Source: an uncultured Alphaproteobacteria bacterium (GTDB lineage: Bacteria > Pseudomonadota > Alphaproteobacteria > Thalassobaculales > Thalassobaculaceae). From it: a stretch of DNA of 55,111 bases. The stretch's first letter is position 1; every line of letters starts with the position of its first letter. Location: the NCBI GenBank assembly GCA_902629125.1, contig CACOPQ010000012.1, positions 1 through 55,111 on the forward strand, in the 5' to 3' direction. Below the pieces are notes generated by a model. The model was not told where the DNA came from, did no database searches, and saw only the letters and a list, made by a program, of their open reading frames with translations. Both the position numbers and the translations under genes were made by a program. Of the stretch, positions 35,995-45,273 are shown in pieces.

Positions 35995-36169
35995 CTTAGC
36001 CTCTGTTATAGACGTTATCTACCTATCCAGTAGTAAACTGAATTGCGTTTCGCTCAGATTAAAATAAATCTTTATTGAATATCTAGTAGTCTAACTCCTT
36101 GATGTGGGTCGAAGCAATGATGCATAATATTAAAGAACTATGGGGTATGGATTTACCGGAGGTTGCTTT

Positions 36170-36955
36170 ATGGTACCGACTAAAGTTAGATATATTAATA
36201 CCGAATGGAAGCATAAAGATGTTGCTCCAAAAATTGGATCAAAGGAATCTAGGAGAGAACATACAGCTTATCAGAATGTGTTTATAGAGGACGCACGGCC
36301 CCATCTGGAAAATGGAAAAATTGGGCTTGAACAAACTGGCTTCACGTTAACAAATAACAGAACTCAGTGTAGTAATTTCAGAGATGAGGATCTAATTAGC
36401 AGCGTTTATCTACCTGAGATGCAAGACTTGATATGTCGCCTTACCGGTGCAAAGGCTGCATACCATTACGGCTTTTTGGTCAGAACAGAAAAGCCGATCG
36501 ATTTTAACGACGGCTACGCACGCTTTGTCCACTGCGATTACAATGTAAAGCGTGTGGTAGGGATGTCTCATGACGTTCTTCGTGAAAATGGGGTTGATCC
36601 TAATGAAAGTGACACTTTTGCCTGGTTCAACACATGGCAACCATTTGATCATCCTGCAATAAATAACCCCTTAGCTTTCATCGATAATAGCAGTCTCGCG
36701 GATGACGACGTAATCGATTACTTTTACACGGGCAGAGGAAGAGATAGTTTGGTAGCGGCACCTGTCTACAACCCCTTACACAGATGGTTTTATTTTCCAG
36801 AAATGCAGCTTGAGGAAGTTATTGTTTTAAAACAAATGGATCAGAGACCGGACAGAGTAGTTTATTGTCCGCATACATCTTTTGATAATCCTAACGGAGG
36901 TGAAAACTACCCACCACGCAGAAGTATAGAAACACGAGTAGTGGCGGTTTTTTGA
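36170..36955 (+). CDS. CmcJ/NvfI family oxidoreductase-like protein
   Basis: Protein of 261 aa resembling the CmcJ/NvfI family (cephamycin 7-alpha-methoxylation helper and fungal non-haem iron dioxygenases). Seen are the RFVHCDYN motif, which carries a His-x-Asp pair, FNTWQPFDHPAINNPLAF, WFYFPEMQLEEVIVLKQMD and VVYCPHTSFDNPNG, which supplies the second His. This set of motifs is what defines the family and supports a 2-oxoglutarate-dependent type of iron site. ATG 36170 has GGAGG seven bases upstream and is preferred over an ATG at 36140. No biosynthetic gene cluster surrounds it. Function is not known. Confidence 0.8.
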   Translation: MVPTKVRYINTEWKHKDVAPKIGSKESRREHTAYQNVFIEDARPHLENGKIGLEQTGFTLTNNRTQCSNFRDEDLISSVYLPEMQDLICRLTGAKAAYHYGFLVRTEKPIDFNDGYARFVHCDYNVKRVVGMSHDVLRENGVDPNESDTFAWFNTWQPFDHPAINNPLAFIDNSSLADDDVIDYFYTGRGRDSLVAAPVYNPLHRWFYFPEMQLEEVIVLKQMDQRPDRVVYCPHTSFDNPNGGENYPPRRSIETRVVAVF

Positions 36956-37113
36956 CTGCCATCAACTATCTTGTGTCCAAGTGGTATAAAATCATTCTTA
37001 AGAAATTTTCTGGTGTAGCACAGAAACAACCAGTTATTTTCGCAAGAGAATCAGATAAACATCAGCCTGCTTGACCGAAATGCATTACAGATAACTGTGA
37101 TTTAGGAAAATTT

Positions 37114-37851
37114 ATGTCTGCTAAAACTAAAAAAGGTGTAGCTCTGATTGTTGGTGCTGGAGATGCGACTGGTGGAGCAATAGCAAAACGCTTTGCCAAA
37201 GAAGGTTTTCAAGTTGTTTTAACAAGACGAAAAATCGAAAGCCTTGACAACTTATCTAACGAAATAATGATGATGGATGGCATTGTTCATCCATTTGGAA
37301 TTGATGCCCGGCGAGAGGATGACGTCGTGCCATTTATCGAGAAGATAGAGAGAGACATAGGGCCAATAGAGGTTGCTGTTTACAATGTTGGGGGTAATGT
37401 CCGTTTTGGAATACATGAGACGACATCGCGCGTTTTTTTTAAAGTTTGGGAAATGTGCTGTTTTGGTGGATTCCTTATGGGGAGGGAGGTTTCTCGCGCA
37501 ATGTGTGAGAGAAAACGAGGCACTATTATTTTTACTGGAGCAACAGCAAGTGTGAGAGGGGGAAATGGTTTTTCTGCGTTCGCTTCGGGTAAACATGGAT
37601 TACGAGCTCTAGCACAATCAATGGCTCGGGAGTTGGGGCCGAAAGGCATTCATGTTGGGCATGTAGTTATTGATGGCGCCATTGATACTGAGTGGATAAA
37701 AAAAATGTTTCCAGACAGATACGCGCAAAAAGAAAATGATGGGATTTTGGATCCAGCTGCTATCGCAGAGGCATATTGGAATATGCATTGCCAACCCCGA
37801 AATGCCTGGAGTTTCGAAATAGATTTAAGGCCTTGGGTGGAGCATTGGTAA
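37114..37851 (+). CDS. SDR family protein with Phe in place of catalytic Tyr
   Basis: Short-chain dehydrogenase-like protein, 245 aa. The cofactor region is altered: GAGDATGGAIAKRF instead of TGxxxGxG. The catalytic region reads FTGATASVRGGNGFSAFASGK, where Phe stands at the Tyr position of the YxxxK pair and the Lys is kept; MARELGPKGIHVGHVVIDGAIDT follows. I recall a proteobacterial subfamily that shares the FAS/AGK version, so the change is probably old and not damage. It may bind NAD(P) but use a different acid or act as a non-catalytic partner. AGGA precedes the ATG. CobQ starts 22 bases downstream on the same strand. Confidence 0.87.
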   Translation: MSAKTKKGVALIVGAGDATGGAIAKRFAKEGFQVVLTRRKIESLDNLSNEIMMMDGIVHPFGIDARREDDVVPFIEKIERDIGPIEVAVYNVGGNVRFGIHETTSRVFFKVWEMCCFGGFLMGREVSRAMCERKRGTIIFTGATASVRGGNGFSAFASGKHGLRALAQSMARELGPKGIHVGHVVIDGAIDTEWIKKMFPDRYAQKENDGILDPAAIAEAYWNMHCQPRNAWSFEIDLRPWVEHW

Positions 37852-37873
37852 ATATTGTATTTTATGGGCCTGA

Positions 37874-39352
37874 ATGATGTCTGCTCGCTCTTTAATGTTT
37901 CAAGGAACGGGATCAGATGTAGGCAAGTCCCTTCTGGTGGCGGGGTTATGTAGATGGGCAAGAAACCGTGGTATTAAGGTTCAGCCATTTAAGCCCCAGA
38001 ATATGTCGAATAATGCTGCTGTAGCTGAAGGAAATGGCGAGGTTGGAAGAGCTCAGGCTCTTCAGGCGAAGGCATGCGGGATAAAACCTACCGTTGATAT
38101 GAACCCTATTTTACTTAAGCCTGAGACGGATAGTGGTGCCCAGATTGTTGTTCAAGGAAAAATGTTTGACCGAGCTACGGCAAGAGAATATCAAAAACTA
38201 AAGCCTAAGTTGCTGCCCTATGTTTTGGAAAGTTTTGAAAGGATACGAAAACAGGCAGACTTACTTCTCGTTGAGGGAGCAGGAAGTACAGCCGAAATAA
38301 ACTTGAGAGCCAACGATATTGCTAACATGGGCTTTGCTAAAGCAGTCAACACTCCCGTAATCTTAATTGGTGATATTGACAGAGGAGGAGTGATTGCCAA
38401 TTTGGTAGGAACTAAAGCTGTTCTCCCCGTTGACGAAGCTCAGTTAATCGAAGGGTTTGTAATTAATAAGTTCCGAGGTGACGTATCGTTGTTTACCTCG
38501 GGGGTTCAAGAAATCGAGAGTCGAACAAACTGGCAAGGTTTTGGTGTCATCCCATGGTTTCAAAATGCGAGAAAACTACCTGCTGAAGACGCTATGAGCT
38601 TAAAAGGAGAGTTGGCCTCAATCAGCCAACAATTAAAAATATCCGTGCCAAGGCTATCGCGTATTGCTAACTTTGATGATTTGGATCCCTTAAAGAATGA
38701 ACCAGGTGTCAATTTGAAAATAGTCGAGCCGGGTGAACCGATAAATACGGATGCGGATCTAATTTTAATTCCAGGAAGTAAATCGACCATTGGTGATCTC
38801 TCTTTTTTAATTGAGCAGGGTTGGGATATAGACATCCAGGCGCATATCAGACAAAGAAAACTTGTTTTAGGCATATGTGGTGGTTACCAAATGCTGGGTA
38901 AATTAGTTAATGATCCTCTGGGAATAGAAGGAAATGCAGGAACAGCGCCAGGACTAGGTTTATTAGACGTAGCGACAGAACTTACTTCAGAGAAGGCTGT
39001 CACAAGAGTAAGTGGTACCGATACCAAATTTGGTAAAAAAATTACTGGTTATGAAATACATATTGGATCAACTTATGGGCCAGACTGTGCACGCCCATTG
39101 ATGACTATTAGCGCTGAGAACGGCGAAGAAAGATTAGACGGTGCATCGTCACCCGATGGCCTTGTCCTCGGGACGTACGTACACGGGTTGTTCATCGAAG
39201 ACGATTTTCGCCATGCATTTCTTCAATATTGTGGGCTGGAAAAACTTAACATGTCGTCCTTTGATTTAGAGGTAGAAACTACGTTAGATGAATTTTCTGA
39301 GCATTTAGATAAAAATATTGATGTTCCAAGACTTTTGGACCTTGCACGCTAG
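37874..39352 (+). CDS. cobQ: cobyric acid synthase
   Basis: Amidates four carboxyl groups of adenosyl-cobyrinic acid a,c-diamide in cobalamin synthesis, using glutamine and ATP. 492 aa, full length. N-terminal ATP domain: GTGSDVGKSLLVAGLCRWA and PFKPQNMSNNAAV; middle: LVEGAGSTAEINLRANDIAN, GDIDRGGVIANLVGT; C-terminal glutaminase: nucleophile Cys335 in LGICGGYQMLG, YEIHIGSTYG, and catalytic His437 in GTYVHGLF. No other cob gene is in the window. It follows the Phe-SDR gene by 22 bases and may share its transcript. An Fe-S-free, cytoplasmic enzyme. Confidence 0.96.
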   Translation: MMSARSLMFQGTGSDVGKSLLVAGLCRWARNRGIKVQPFKPQNMSNNAAVAEGNGEVGRAQALQAKACGIKPTVDMNPILLKPETDSGAQIVVQGKMFDRATAREYQKLKPKLLPYVLESFERIRKQADLLLVEGAGSTAEINLRANDIANMGFAKAVNTPVILIGDIDRGGVIANLVGTKAVLPVDEAQLIEGFVINKFRGDVSLFTSGVQEIESRTNWQGFGVIPWFQNARKLPAEDAMSLKGELASISQQLKISVPRLSRIANFDDLDPLKNEPGVNLKIVEPGEPINTDADLILIPGSKSTIGDLSFLIEQGWDIDIQAHIRQRKLVLGICGGYQMLGKLVNDPLGIEGNAGTAPGLGLLDVATELTSEKAVTRVSGTDTKFGKKITGYEIHIGSTYGPDCARPLMTISAENGEERLDGASSPDGLVLGTYVHGLFIEDDFRHAFLQYCGLEKLNMSSFDLEVETTLDEFSEHLDKNIDVPRLLDLAR

Positions 39353-39407
39353 GAACTTGTGAGTATTGTATTGGATCTCGTTTTAACGTTGATCCTTGGA
39401 GCCTAGG

Positions 39408-39935
39408 ATGGGTCGTTTTCTTTTAATTATAGGAGCTTTGTTTTTTATTATGACAGCTGATAAAGCCGGAGCAAGTGACTCCGAGAATCAGATCTTTCTC
39501 GATCTAAAGGATGGACGCGTTGTAATTGACTTGCTTCCAGATGTTGCACCTAAGCATGTGGAAAGAATAAAAGAACTTACACGAGAAGGTTTTTATAACG
39601 GGATTGTATTCCATCGAGTAATAGACGGATTTATGGCGCAGACAGGAGACCCTACCGGTACTGGCACTGGCGGCTCTGGCAAAAAATTAGCAGCTGAATT
39701 TTCCGACGAACCCTTCACACGTGGCGCTGTCGGAATGGCGCGTGCTCAGGACCCTGACAGTGGTGACAGCCAGTTCTTCATTTGCTTTGACGACGCGCAA
39801 TTTCTTAATAATCAATATACAGTTTGGGGCAGAGTAAGTGCCGGTATGGAATTTGTAGATAATATTACAAGAGGAGAACCGCCAGCAGACCCAGACAAGA
39901 TCGAAAAAATGCAGGTTGCTGCTGACGTGAAGTAA
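39408..39935 (+). CDS. peptidyl-prolyl cis-trans isomerase, cyclophilin type, exported
   Basis: Cyclophilin of 175 aa. It begins with a signal-like stretch, GRFLLIIGALFFIMTADKAGA, with a plausible cleavage after AGA, so a periplasmic location is likely. Catalytic core: RVVIDLLPDVAPKHVERIKE, NGIVFHRVIDGFMAQTGDP with the active-site Arg-Val, SGDSQFFICFDDAQFLNNQY and TVWGRVSAGMEFVDNI. The frame is open to a TTG at 39396, but ATG 39408 with GGAG six bases upstream gives a cleaner signal peptide. It is followed by an epimerase gene 18 bases downstream. It helps fold exported proteins at proline bonds. Confidence 0.93.
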   Translation: MGRFLLIIGALFFIMTADKAGASDSENQIFLDLKDGRVVIDLLPDVAPKHVERIKELTREGFYNGIVFHRVIDGFMAQTGDPTGTGTGGSGKKLAAEFSDEPFTRGAVGMARAQDPDSGDSQFFICFDDAQFLNNQYTVWGRVSAGMEFVDNITRGEPPADPDKIEKMQVAADVK

Positions 39936-39953
39936 CAAAGGTCGCTCGTTCAT

Positions 39954-40964
39954 ATGACTTTCTTAGTGGTTGGGGGTGCAGGGTTTATCGGTCTAAATGT
40001 GATTGAGGAATTGCTTGCTTCCTCGGAACGGGTAATCTCTCTAGATAAGTCGCCGATCCCTCCGGCGGCTATGAGTGCTTTCTCAAAACTTCCAGGAAAA
40101 TTTATAGATATTCAACTCGATATTACTAATGCAGAAGACCTCGATCGAGTTATTTCAGAAGGCGATGTGGGTGTGATTTTCTATGGTGCAGCAATCACTG
40201 CAGGTGTAAAGCGGGAAATCTCAAATCCTCTATCTATCTTTGACGTAAATGTAAGCGGACTTCTTAATGTTCTCGAAGCGGCCTGCAGAGTTCCATCAGT
40301 AAATAGAATTATTAATATCAGTTCTGGTTCAGCTTATGGAAATGGTGGTTTTGGTGATACTGGCTGGAAAGATAGTCTAGATGAATTCGGTACGCGTGAA
40401 GACCCCCGGACATTATATGCTATATCGAAATATACTGGGGAACGCCTAGCTCTTAGGATGGGTGAGCTGTTAAAAAAAAGAGTAATTAACGTCCGCTTGA
40501 GTGCAATTTTTGGACGCTGGGAATATGATACTGGTGTCAGAGATACTTTGAGCGCGCCTATGCAAGCGACGTTATTAGCGTTAAAAGGGAAGACCGCTTT
40601 TATAGAACGAAAAGAAGAAAGGGATTGGACCTATAGCCGCGATGTGGCTCGAGCTCTTTATAAACTAGCCAATCATGAAAATATTAACTCGTGTCTGTAT
40701 AATATAAGCTCCGGTAAAAGCTGGAGTGTTTTCGATTGGTGCGCGTTTTTAAAAACGTCTTATCCTGATTTTAATTTTAGATTATGCGGGCCTGGTGAGG
40801 CTTCTAACATTGATCTTTTTGGTGCCAAAGACAGGATAAAAATGTCGCCAGACCGTTTTCTAAGTGACATAGGATACGCTCTTTCGACAAATTTAGATGA
40901 AATTTTTGAAGACTTTAAAATGTGGCTTGATGGGTCGAGTGGTTTTTGGAATCTCGAGCCCTGA
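39954..40964 (+). CDS. NAD-dependent epimerase/dehydratase family protein
   Basis: Extended SDR of 336 aa: VVGGAGFIGLNVIEELL dinucleotide loop, ISSGSAYGNGGFGDT with the catalytic Ser, and YAISKYTGERLALRMG with Tyr-x3-Lys. It resembles nucleoside-diphosphate-sugar epimerases, but the substrate domain is not diagnostic (TGVRDTLSAPMQATLLAL). No glycosyltransferase or LPS sugar gene is next to it. Such stand-alone members also reduce keto sugars or lignin-type compounds. Start ATG 39954 has no clear ribosome site, perhaps because of coupling to the cyclophilin gene ahead of it by 18 bases. Confidence 0.9.
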   Translation: MTFLVVGGAGFIGLNVIEELLASSERVISLDKSPIPPAAMSAFSKLPGKFIDIQLDITNAEDLDRVISEGDVGVIFYGAAITAGVKREISNPLSIFDVNVSGLLNVLEAACRVPSVNRIINISSGSAYGNGGFGDTGWKDSLDEFGTREDPRTLYAISKYTGERLALRMGELLKKRVINVRLSAIFGRWEYDTGVRDTLSAPMQATLLALKGKTAFIERKEERDWTYSRDVARALYKLANHENINSCLYNISSGKSWSVFDWCAFLKTSYPDFNFRLCGPGEASNIDLFGAKDRIKMSPDRFLSDIGYALSTNLDEIFEDFKMWLDGSSGFWNLEP

Positions 40965-40971
40965 AAGGGCT
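40957..40971 (+). terminator. weak hairpin at the end of the epimerase gene
   Basis: AGCCCT at 40957-40962 pairs with AGGGCT at 40966-40971 around GAA, overlapping the epimerase stop codon. No U-run follows, so this is at best a weak or rho-assisted stop, or simply an RNA 3' end stabiliser. Confidence 0.25.
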
Positions 40972-41045
40972 TGTTCCGTTAATAAAATATCGTGTTTACT
41001 TGTTTTGATAGAAGTCGAAATATAAGCTTCTGAGGAGGAAATCAG

Positions 41046-41894
41046 ATGAAATTTGCAAGTTTTATAGATAACAACAAAGATACCTGGGGCATTGTGAAGG
41101 ACGGCCAGCTTGTTGGTGTTGATGAGACCATATTAAAGGATATGCCCACGCTACGCTCCGCCATATCCCAAGGAAGATTAATTGAAGTAAGCCAAGAATT
41201 AGCGAGAAAGCCTGGAACAGTGGCCGTGGATCAAGCAATGTTTCTCCCTGTAATTACTGATCCAGAAAAAATTCTTTGCGTAGGACTTAACTATCATGAG
41301 CATAGATTGGAAGGTGGTCATGATGAGGTCGGAAATCCTACTATTTTTGTTAGATTTGCAAATGCCCAAATTGGTCACAATGTCCCTATGATCAAACCAA
41401 AAGAATCTGATACATTAGATTTTGAAGCGGAACTCGCAGTAATAATTGGGACAGGGGGACGTAGGATCTCCGAAGAAAATGCCTTTAGTCACATAGCTGG
41501 TTACTCTTGTTATAATGACGGAAGTGTAAGGGAGTTTCAAAGGCATACTTCACAGTTCACACCGGGAAAGAATTTCATAGGAACTGGTGGCTTTGGTCCC
41601 TGGATGGTTACTCCCGAGGAGATAAAAGACCTGCAAAATATTACGGTTGAATCTAGGCTGAATGGCGAGGTAATGCAACACGCCAAGGTTTCAGATATGA
41701 TTTTCTCGATCCCAAGAATAATTAGCTATATTTCAACATTTACAGAATTAGTTCCTGGCGACGTTATTGCTACAGGGACACCAGGAGGCGTCGGATCCAG
41801 GCGGGATCCAAAGGTTTGGATGTTCCCAGGTGACATCTGTGAGATAGATATATCCCAAGTAGGTGTACTTTCAAATCCAATAATTGAAGGATAG
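41046..41894 (+). CDS. fumarylacetoacetate hydrolase family protein
   Basis: FAH-superfamily enzyme of 282 aa. These cleave C-C bonds or hydrate/decarboxylate keto-acids with a metal. Motifs: ILCVGLNYHEHRLEGG, metal ligands Glu-x-Glu in DTLDFEAELAVIIG, then GYSCYNDGSVREFQ with the Asp ligand, PGKNFIGTGGFGPWMVTPEE, and the end VIATGTPGGVGSRRDP. It starts behind GAGGAGG. A metallo-beta-lactamase-fold gene follows nine bases after the stop, so the two form an operon. Likely a catabolic hydrolase for a 2-keto or acylpyruvate-type acid; the substrate is unknown. Confidence 0.93.
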   Translation: MKFASFIDNNKDTWGIVKDGQLVGVDETILKDMPTLRSAISQGRLIEVSQELARKPGTVAVDQAMFLPVITDPEKILCVGLNYHEHRLEGGHDEVGNPTIFVRFANAQIGHNVPMIKPKESDTLDFEAELAVIIGTGGRRISEENAFSHIAGYSCYNDGSVREFQRHTSQFTPGKNFIGTGGFGPWMVTPEEIKDLQNITVESRLNGEVMQHAKVSDMIFSIPRIISYISTFTELVPGDVIATGTPGGVGSRRDPKVWMFPGDICEIDISQVGVLSNPIIEG

Positions 41895-41903
41895 GAGAGA
41901 GTT

Positions 41904-42806
41904 TTGGCTGCAGAAATCCCATTCAACAGAAATTTTGAGGTGAATTACGGAGCAATAGAAAGTGTTGCACCCGGAATTAGAAGGATAACTGCCAATAATC
42001 CTAGTCCGTTTACCTTCAGAGGTACAGGCACGTACATTTTAGGTGAAGGGAACGTTGCTGTCATCGATCCTGGTCCAGATCAACCCGAGCATGTCAAAGC
42101 TATTGTAGAGGGTTTAAAAAATGAGACTGTCTCACACATTCTAATTACTCATACACATAATGATCACTCACCAGCGGCTAAAGCCTTAAAAGAAATTACT
42201 GGCGCTCCAACTTATGGTTTTGGCCCGCATGGAAGCGGAAAGCCTGCTTTGAAACTGACAGCGCAAGCCGGCGGCGATATGGACTTTCGTCCAGATGAGA
42301 AAACCCAAGATGGCTCTGTAATCTATGGGAATGATTGGAGAATTAGTTGTCTGCATACTCCCGGTCACACCTCGAATCATATTTGCTTTTCTTGGGATGA
42401 GGAAAAAGTGCTTTTTCCAGGTGATCAGGTAATGGGATGGTCAACCAGTATAGTTTCTCCTCCGGATGGAGATATGGGAGATTATATGAGAAGTCTTGAT
42501 GAGCTATTAGTGAGGGATGATAAAATTTACTACCCAACACATGGCCCTGAAATATTGCAACCTCAGAAGCTTATTTCGGCTTTTCAAGATCATCGCCGAG
42601 AGAGGGAAGAAAAGATCCTCGCATGTTTGAAATTAGGGAACGATACGATCGATCAGATGGTCCAGACTGTTTACGAAGATGTGTCAGAAAGTTTGCATGC
42701 AGCAGCAGCTCGTTCGCTATTTGCTACTGTTATCTACTTAGTAGAACAGAAAAAGGTAGAAGCAATAGAAGGACTAGATATCGATGGTCGGTACGTAATA
42801 AGGTGA
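41904..42806 (+). CDS. MBL-fold metallo-hydrolase (LACTB2-like)
   Basis: Metallo-beta-lactamase-fold hydrolase of 300 aa. The metal motif is His83-x-His85-x-Asp87-His88 in ITHTHNDHSPAAKAL; further ligands are in LHTPGHTSNHICF and VLFPGDQVMGW. The C-terminal winged-helix-like domain (YPTHGPEILQPQKLI, then HRREREEKILACLKLGNDTI) is that of the LACTB2-type branch. The TTG start at 41904 has GGAGA upstream. It directly follows an FAH-family gene, so a joint role in cleaving a thioester or keto-acid product is possible. LACTB2 itself cleaves RNA; that activity cannot be inferred here. Confidence 0.92.
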   Translation: MAAEIPFNRNFEVNYGAIESVAPGIRRITANNPSPFTFRGTGTYILGEGNVAVIDPGPDQPEHVKAIVEGLKNETVSHILITHTHNDHSPAAKALKEITGAPTYGFGPHGSGKPALKLTAQAGGDMDFRPDEKTQDGSVIYGNDWRISCLHTPGHTSNHICFSWDEEKVLFPGDQVMGWSTSIVSPPDGDMGDYMRSLDELLVRDDKIYYPTHGPEILQPQKLISAFQDHRREREEKILACLKLGNDTIDQMVQTVYEDVSESLHAAAARSLFATVIYLVEQKKVEAIEGLDIDGRYVIR

Positions 42807-42823
42807 TATAAACCGAACACACT

Positions 42824-43576
42824 TTACTTATAACGTTGGTACTGTCGATCCTTGCGATATCCGAAAAAAGGATAAGTTGCGGGAATATTAAAGTCATTTT
42901 CTTTGCGGCGAATTATTTCTTCTAACATAAACTGGGTGACATCAACTAGTGGTAGTTCTAACGCTTTTTCAATATCTAAGAACGCCAGATCGGCGAGTTC
43001 GCCGCTCCCTCCAAGCTGTCCAGACATATCTGATGCCCAGGCATAGAAAAAACGTGCGTTAAATCTAAAAGCCTTGGAGGCTGGCGTAATTGCGTGCCCA
43101 ACATATTCTAATTTAGCTAAAGCTGGAGCAAGTCCAAGAGCTCTCACTTGATTCCAGCTTTCATTATGTGTTTCTCCAATGTCCCCAGGTGCGCCAAGAA
43201 AAAGCCCAGTCTCTTCAAAGGTTTCCCGTACAGCAGCCATCGCAAAGCTAGTTGATTTTTCCGTGTCGGTTGAAATTCTCTCAGACAGATTTTGTCTCAA
43301 TTTTGAGGCGGGATTTGTTAGCTTGTCGGAAGCTTCAAGTTTTCCTCCTGGAAATACATAGACATTACTGAAGACGGCTTTACGTCCCCGCCGACCCATC
43401 AGCACTTGCAGCTGGTTTCCTTTATTCCTGAGGACTATTAAGCTTGCTGAGTCTTTGGGTTTTACCGGGTATTTTATTTCTGGGTTCTTTTTTGGCAAAT
43501 CCCCAACAATTTGATTTTGTTCGTCAGATTGTTCTTTATTTTCCAAGTTGTTTCCACTTTCTTGATTATGCTTCAT
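42824..43576 (-). CDS. Nudix hydrolase with an insert in the Nudix box (NUDT19-like)
   Basis: Nudix-fold hydrolase of 250 aa. The box is split: VFPGGKLEASDK is followed by about 30 extra residues before AAVRETFEETGLFLG, so the Gly and the RExxEExG parts are separated. The same type of long insert is known in NUDT19-like CoA diphosphatases, so pyrophosphate cleavage of a CoA or nucleotide derivative is possible. The N-terminal 50 residues are charged and low complexity. It lies downstream of rpoN on the same strand, where alphaproteobacteria usually have hpf and ptsN. The start has no strong ribosome site. Confidence 0.87.
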   Translation of the reverse strand: MKHNQESGNNLENKEQSDEQNQIVGDLPKKNPEIKYPVKPKDSASLIVLRNKGNQLQVLMGRRGRKAVFSNVYVFPGGKLEASDKLTNPASKLRQNLSERISTDTEKSTSFAMAAVRETFEETGLFLGAPGDIGETHNESWNQVRALGLAPALAKLEYVGHAITPASKAFRFNARFFYAWASDMSGQLGGSGELADLAFLDIEKALELPLVDVTQFMLEEIIRRKENDFNIPATYPFFGYRKDRQYQRYK

Positions 43577-43681
43577 CGTTTGCCAAGATTGGTGATAAAA
43601 TTTGTCGGTATCTCACTAATGCTCAGAAGCATTTGTTTATAATGACTTCTCTATACTTGTTGCAAATTGTTATCGAGGTAT

Positions 43682-45262
43682 TTAGATTTTTATCGATTTC
43701 TGCCGTCTCCTTTGAACCGACGAAGGGATCCGCATCGCGTCTCGGTATTTAGCTACGGTCCGACGAGCTACATCAACACCTTGCCCGACGAGTATCTCTA
43801 CTATGCGATCATCAGATAAAATTTTATTGGGTTCTTCAGCGTCCACCAGCGCCTTAATTCTAGCCTTTACAGCTTCTGCAGAAAGTGCATCGCCTCCCGC
43901 AGCAGATGCGATTGAAGAGGAAAAAAAATACTTTAATTCTAACATTCCTCTCGGGGTAGAGATGTATTTATTATTGGTGACACGACTGACCGTACTTTCA
44001 TGCATGTCTATTGCAGATGCAACGTCTCGAAGAACTAGTGGTTTTAGATATTGCACCCCAAACCTAAAAAAGTTGTCTTGCTGACTTACTATCTCGGAAG
44101 CCACCTTTATTATTGTTGTTGCTCTCTGATGCAGAGACTTTACAAGCCAGTTTGCTGATTGGATACATTCGTTTAAATACTCTTTTTCTGGTTTAAGCAT
44201 CTGCTTTTTCGAAACTTTTGCATAGTAGCTATTGTTCACGAGTACTTTAGGTAAAGTTTCTGGGTTAAGTTCAACTAGCCAGGTGCCGTCGGGACTGGCT
44301 TTTAGGATAACGTCCGGTGCAATTTGTTGATCAATCGAAGGCTCAAATAATAATCCTGGCTTTGGGTTAAGAGATTTGATTTCGGATATCATTTCTACAA
44401 TATCTTCATCATCTACATTGCATAACTTCTTCAAATTACCCAACTCATGTTTGGCTAGTTGATCGAGGTTTTCTATTAGCGTCTGCATTGCAGGATCTAG
44501 TCGGTCTTTATCGCGTAATTGCAGGGCAAGGCATTCCGATAAATTTCTGGCGAATACACCGGGTGGATCAAAGTGCTGTAGTTTGCATAAAACTGTACTT
44601 ATTTGCTCTTCGGTGCAGTCAAGGTTTTCCATTAAATCAGACGGGTTAGTCAATAAATACCCTGTATCATCGATCATTTCGATCAAGTGGGCGCCTATTA
44701 TTCGTTCTTGAATGCCGATAAAATCTACTCCAAGTTGTTCATATAAATGTTGCCGTAGAGTTTTGTCTGCGCTCGCTGTTTCGTCTATATTGTAATCGGG
44801 GTAGTCGAAGTTATTGGAGCCACTGGAGGTCTTATATGATCCATAGTCCTCGGCGATTGCGCCAGGCCGTAGCTCACTTGGGTCATTAATGCCCGCGCTT
44901 CCCCAGTTATTTTCATAGTCGGTGTCGTTTGGATCATCGTTTAATGATGGTAAATTTTCTGATGAAGTTTGAAGCAAAGTATCTTGGACATTTTCATCTG
45001 AGAAGCCTTCGTCACTTGCTGTTTGTTCCACCTCTGGATCATGGGCTTTTTCATAGGCCGTGAGATTATCTTCAGAAGCTTCTTCCGAAAATGGTCGCTC
45101 TCCTTCATCAGTTTCTAGTAATGGGTTTTTTTCTAACTCACTTTCGACAAATTCTGTTAACTCAGCATTCGAAAATTGCAATAATTTTATAGCTTGTTGC
45201 AATTGAGGGGTCATCACCAGTGATTGGGATTGTCTCAGGTCCAAACGCTGTGATAAAGCCAT
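43682..45262 (-). CDS. rpoN: RNA polymerase sigma-54 factor
   Basis: Sigma-54, 526 aa, directing RNA polymerase to -24/-12 promoters of nitrogen, motility and other genes under AAA+ activators. Region I: LDLRQSQSLVMTPQLQQAIK; region II is acidic and long (about 60-170, with DDPNDTDYENNWG); the core-binding region includes GVFARNLSECLALQLRDKD; the DNA-binding part contains RDVASAIDMHESTVSRVTN, and the RpoN box ARRTVAKYRDAM near the end. It sits 11 bases after lptB on the same strand, the conserved alphaproteobacterial arrangement. The hpf and ptsN genes that normally follow are replaced by a Nudix gene. Confidence 0.96.
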   Translation of the reverse strand: MALSQRLDLRQSQSLVMTPQLQQAIKLLQFSNAELTEFVESELEKNPLLETDEGERPFSEEASEDNLTAYEKAHDPEVEQTASDEGFSDENVQDTLLQTSSENLPSLNDDPNDTDYENNWGSAGINDPSELRPGAIAEDYGSYKTSSGSNNFDYPDYNIDETASADKTLRQHLYEQLGVDFIGIQERIIGAHLIEMIDDTGYLLTNPSDLMENLDCTEEQISTVLCKLQHFDPPGVFARNLSECLALQLRDKDRLDPAMQTLIENLDQLAKHELGNLKKLCNVDDEDIVEMISEIKSLNPKPGLLFEPSIDQQIAPDVILKASPDGTWLVELNPETLPKVLVNNSYYAKVSKKQMLKPEKEYLNECIQSANWLVKSLHQRATTIIKVASEIVSQQDNFFRFGVQYLKPLVLRDVASAIDMHESTVSRVTNNKYISTPRGMLELKYFFSSSIASAAGGDALSAEAVKARIKALVDAEEPNKILSDDRIVEILVGQGVDVARRTVAKYRDAMRIPSSVQRRRQKSIKI

Positions 45263-45273
45263 ACTAGATCATC

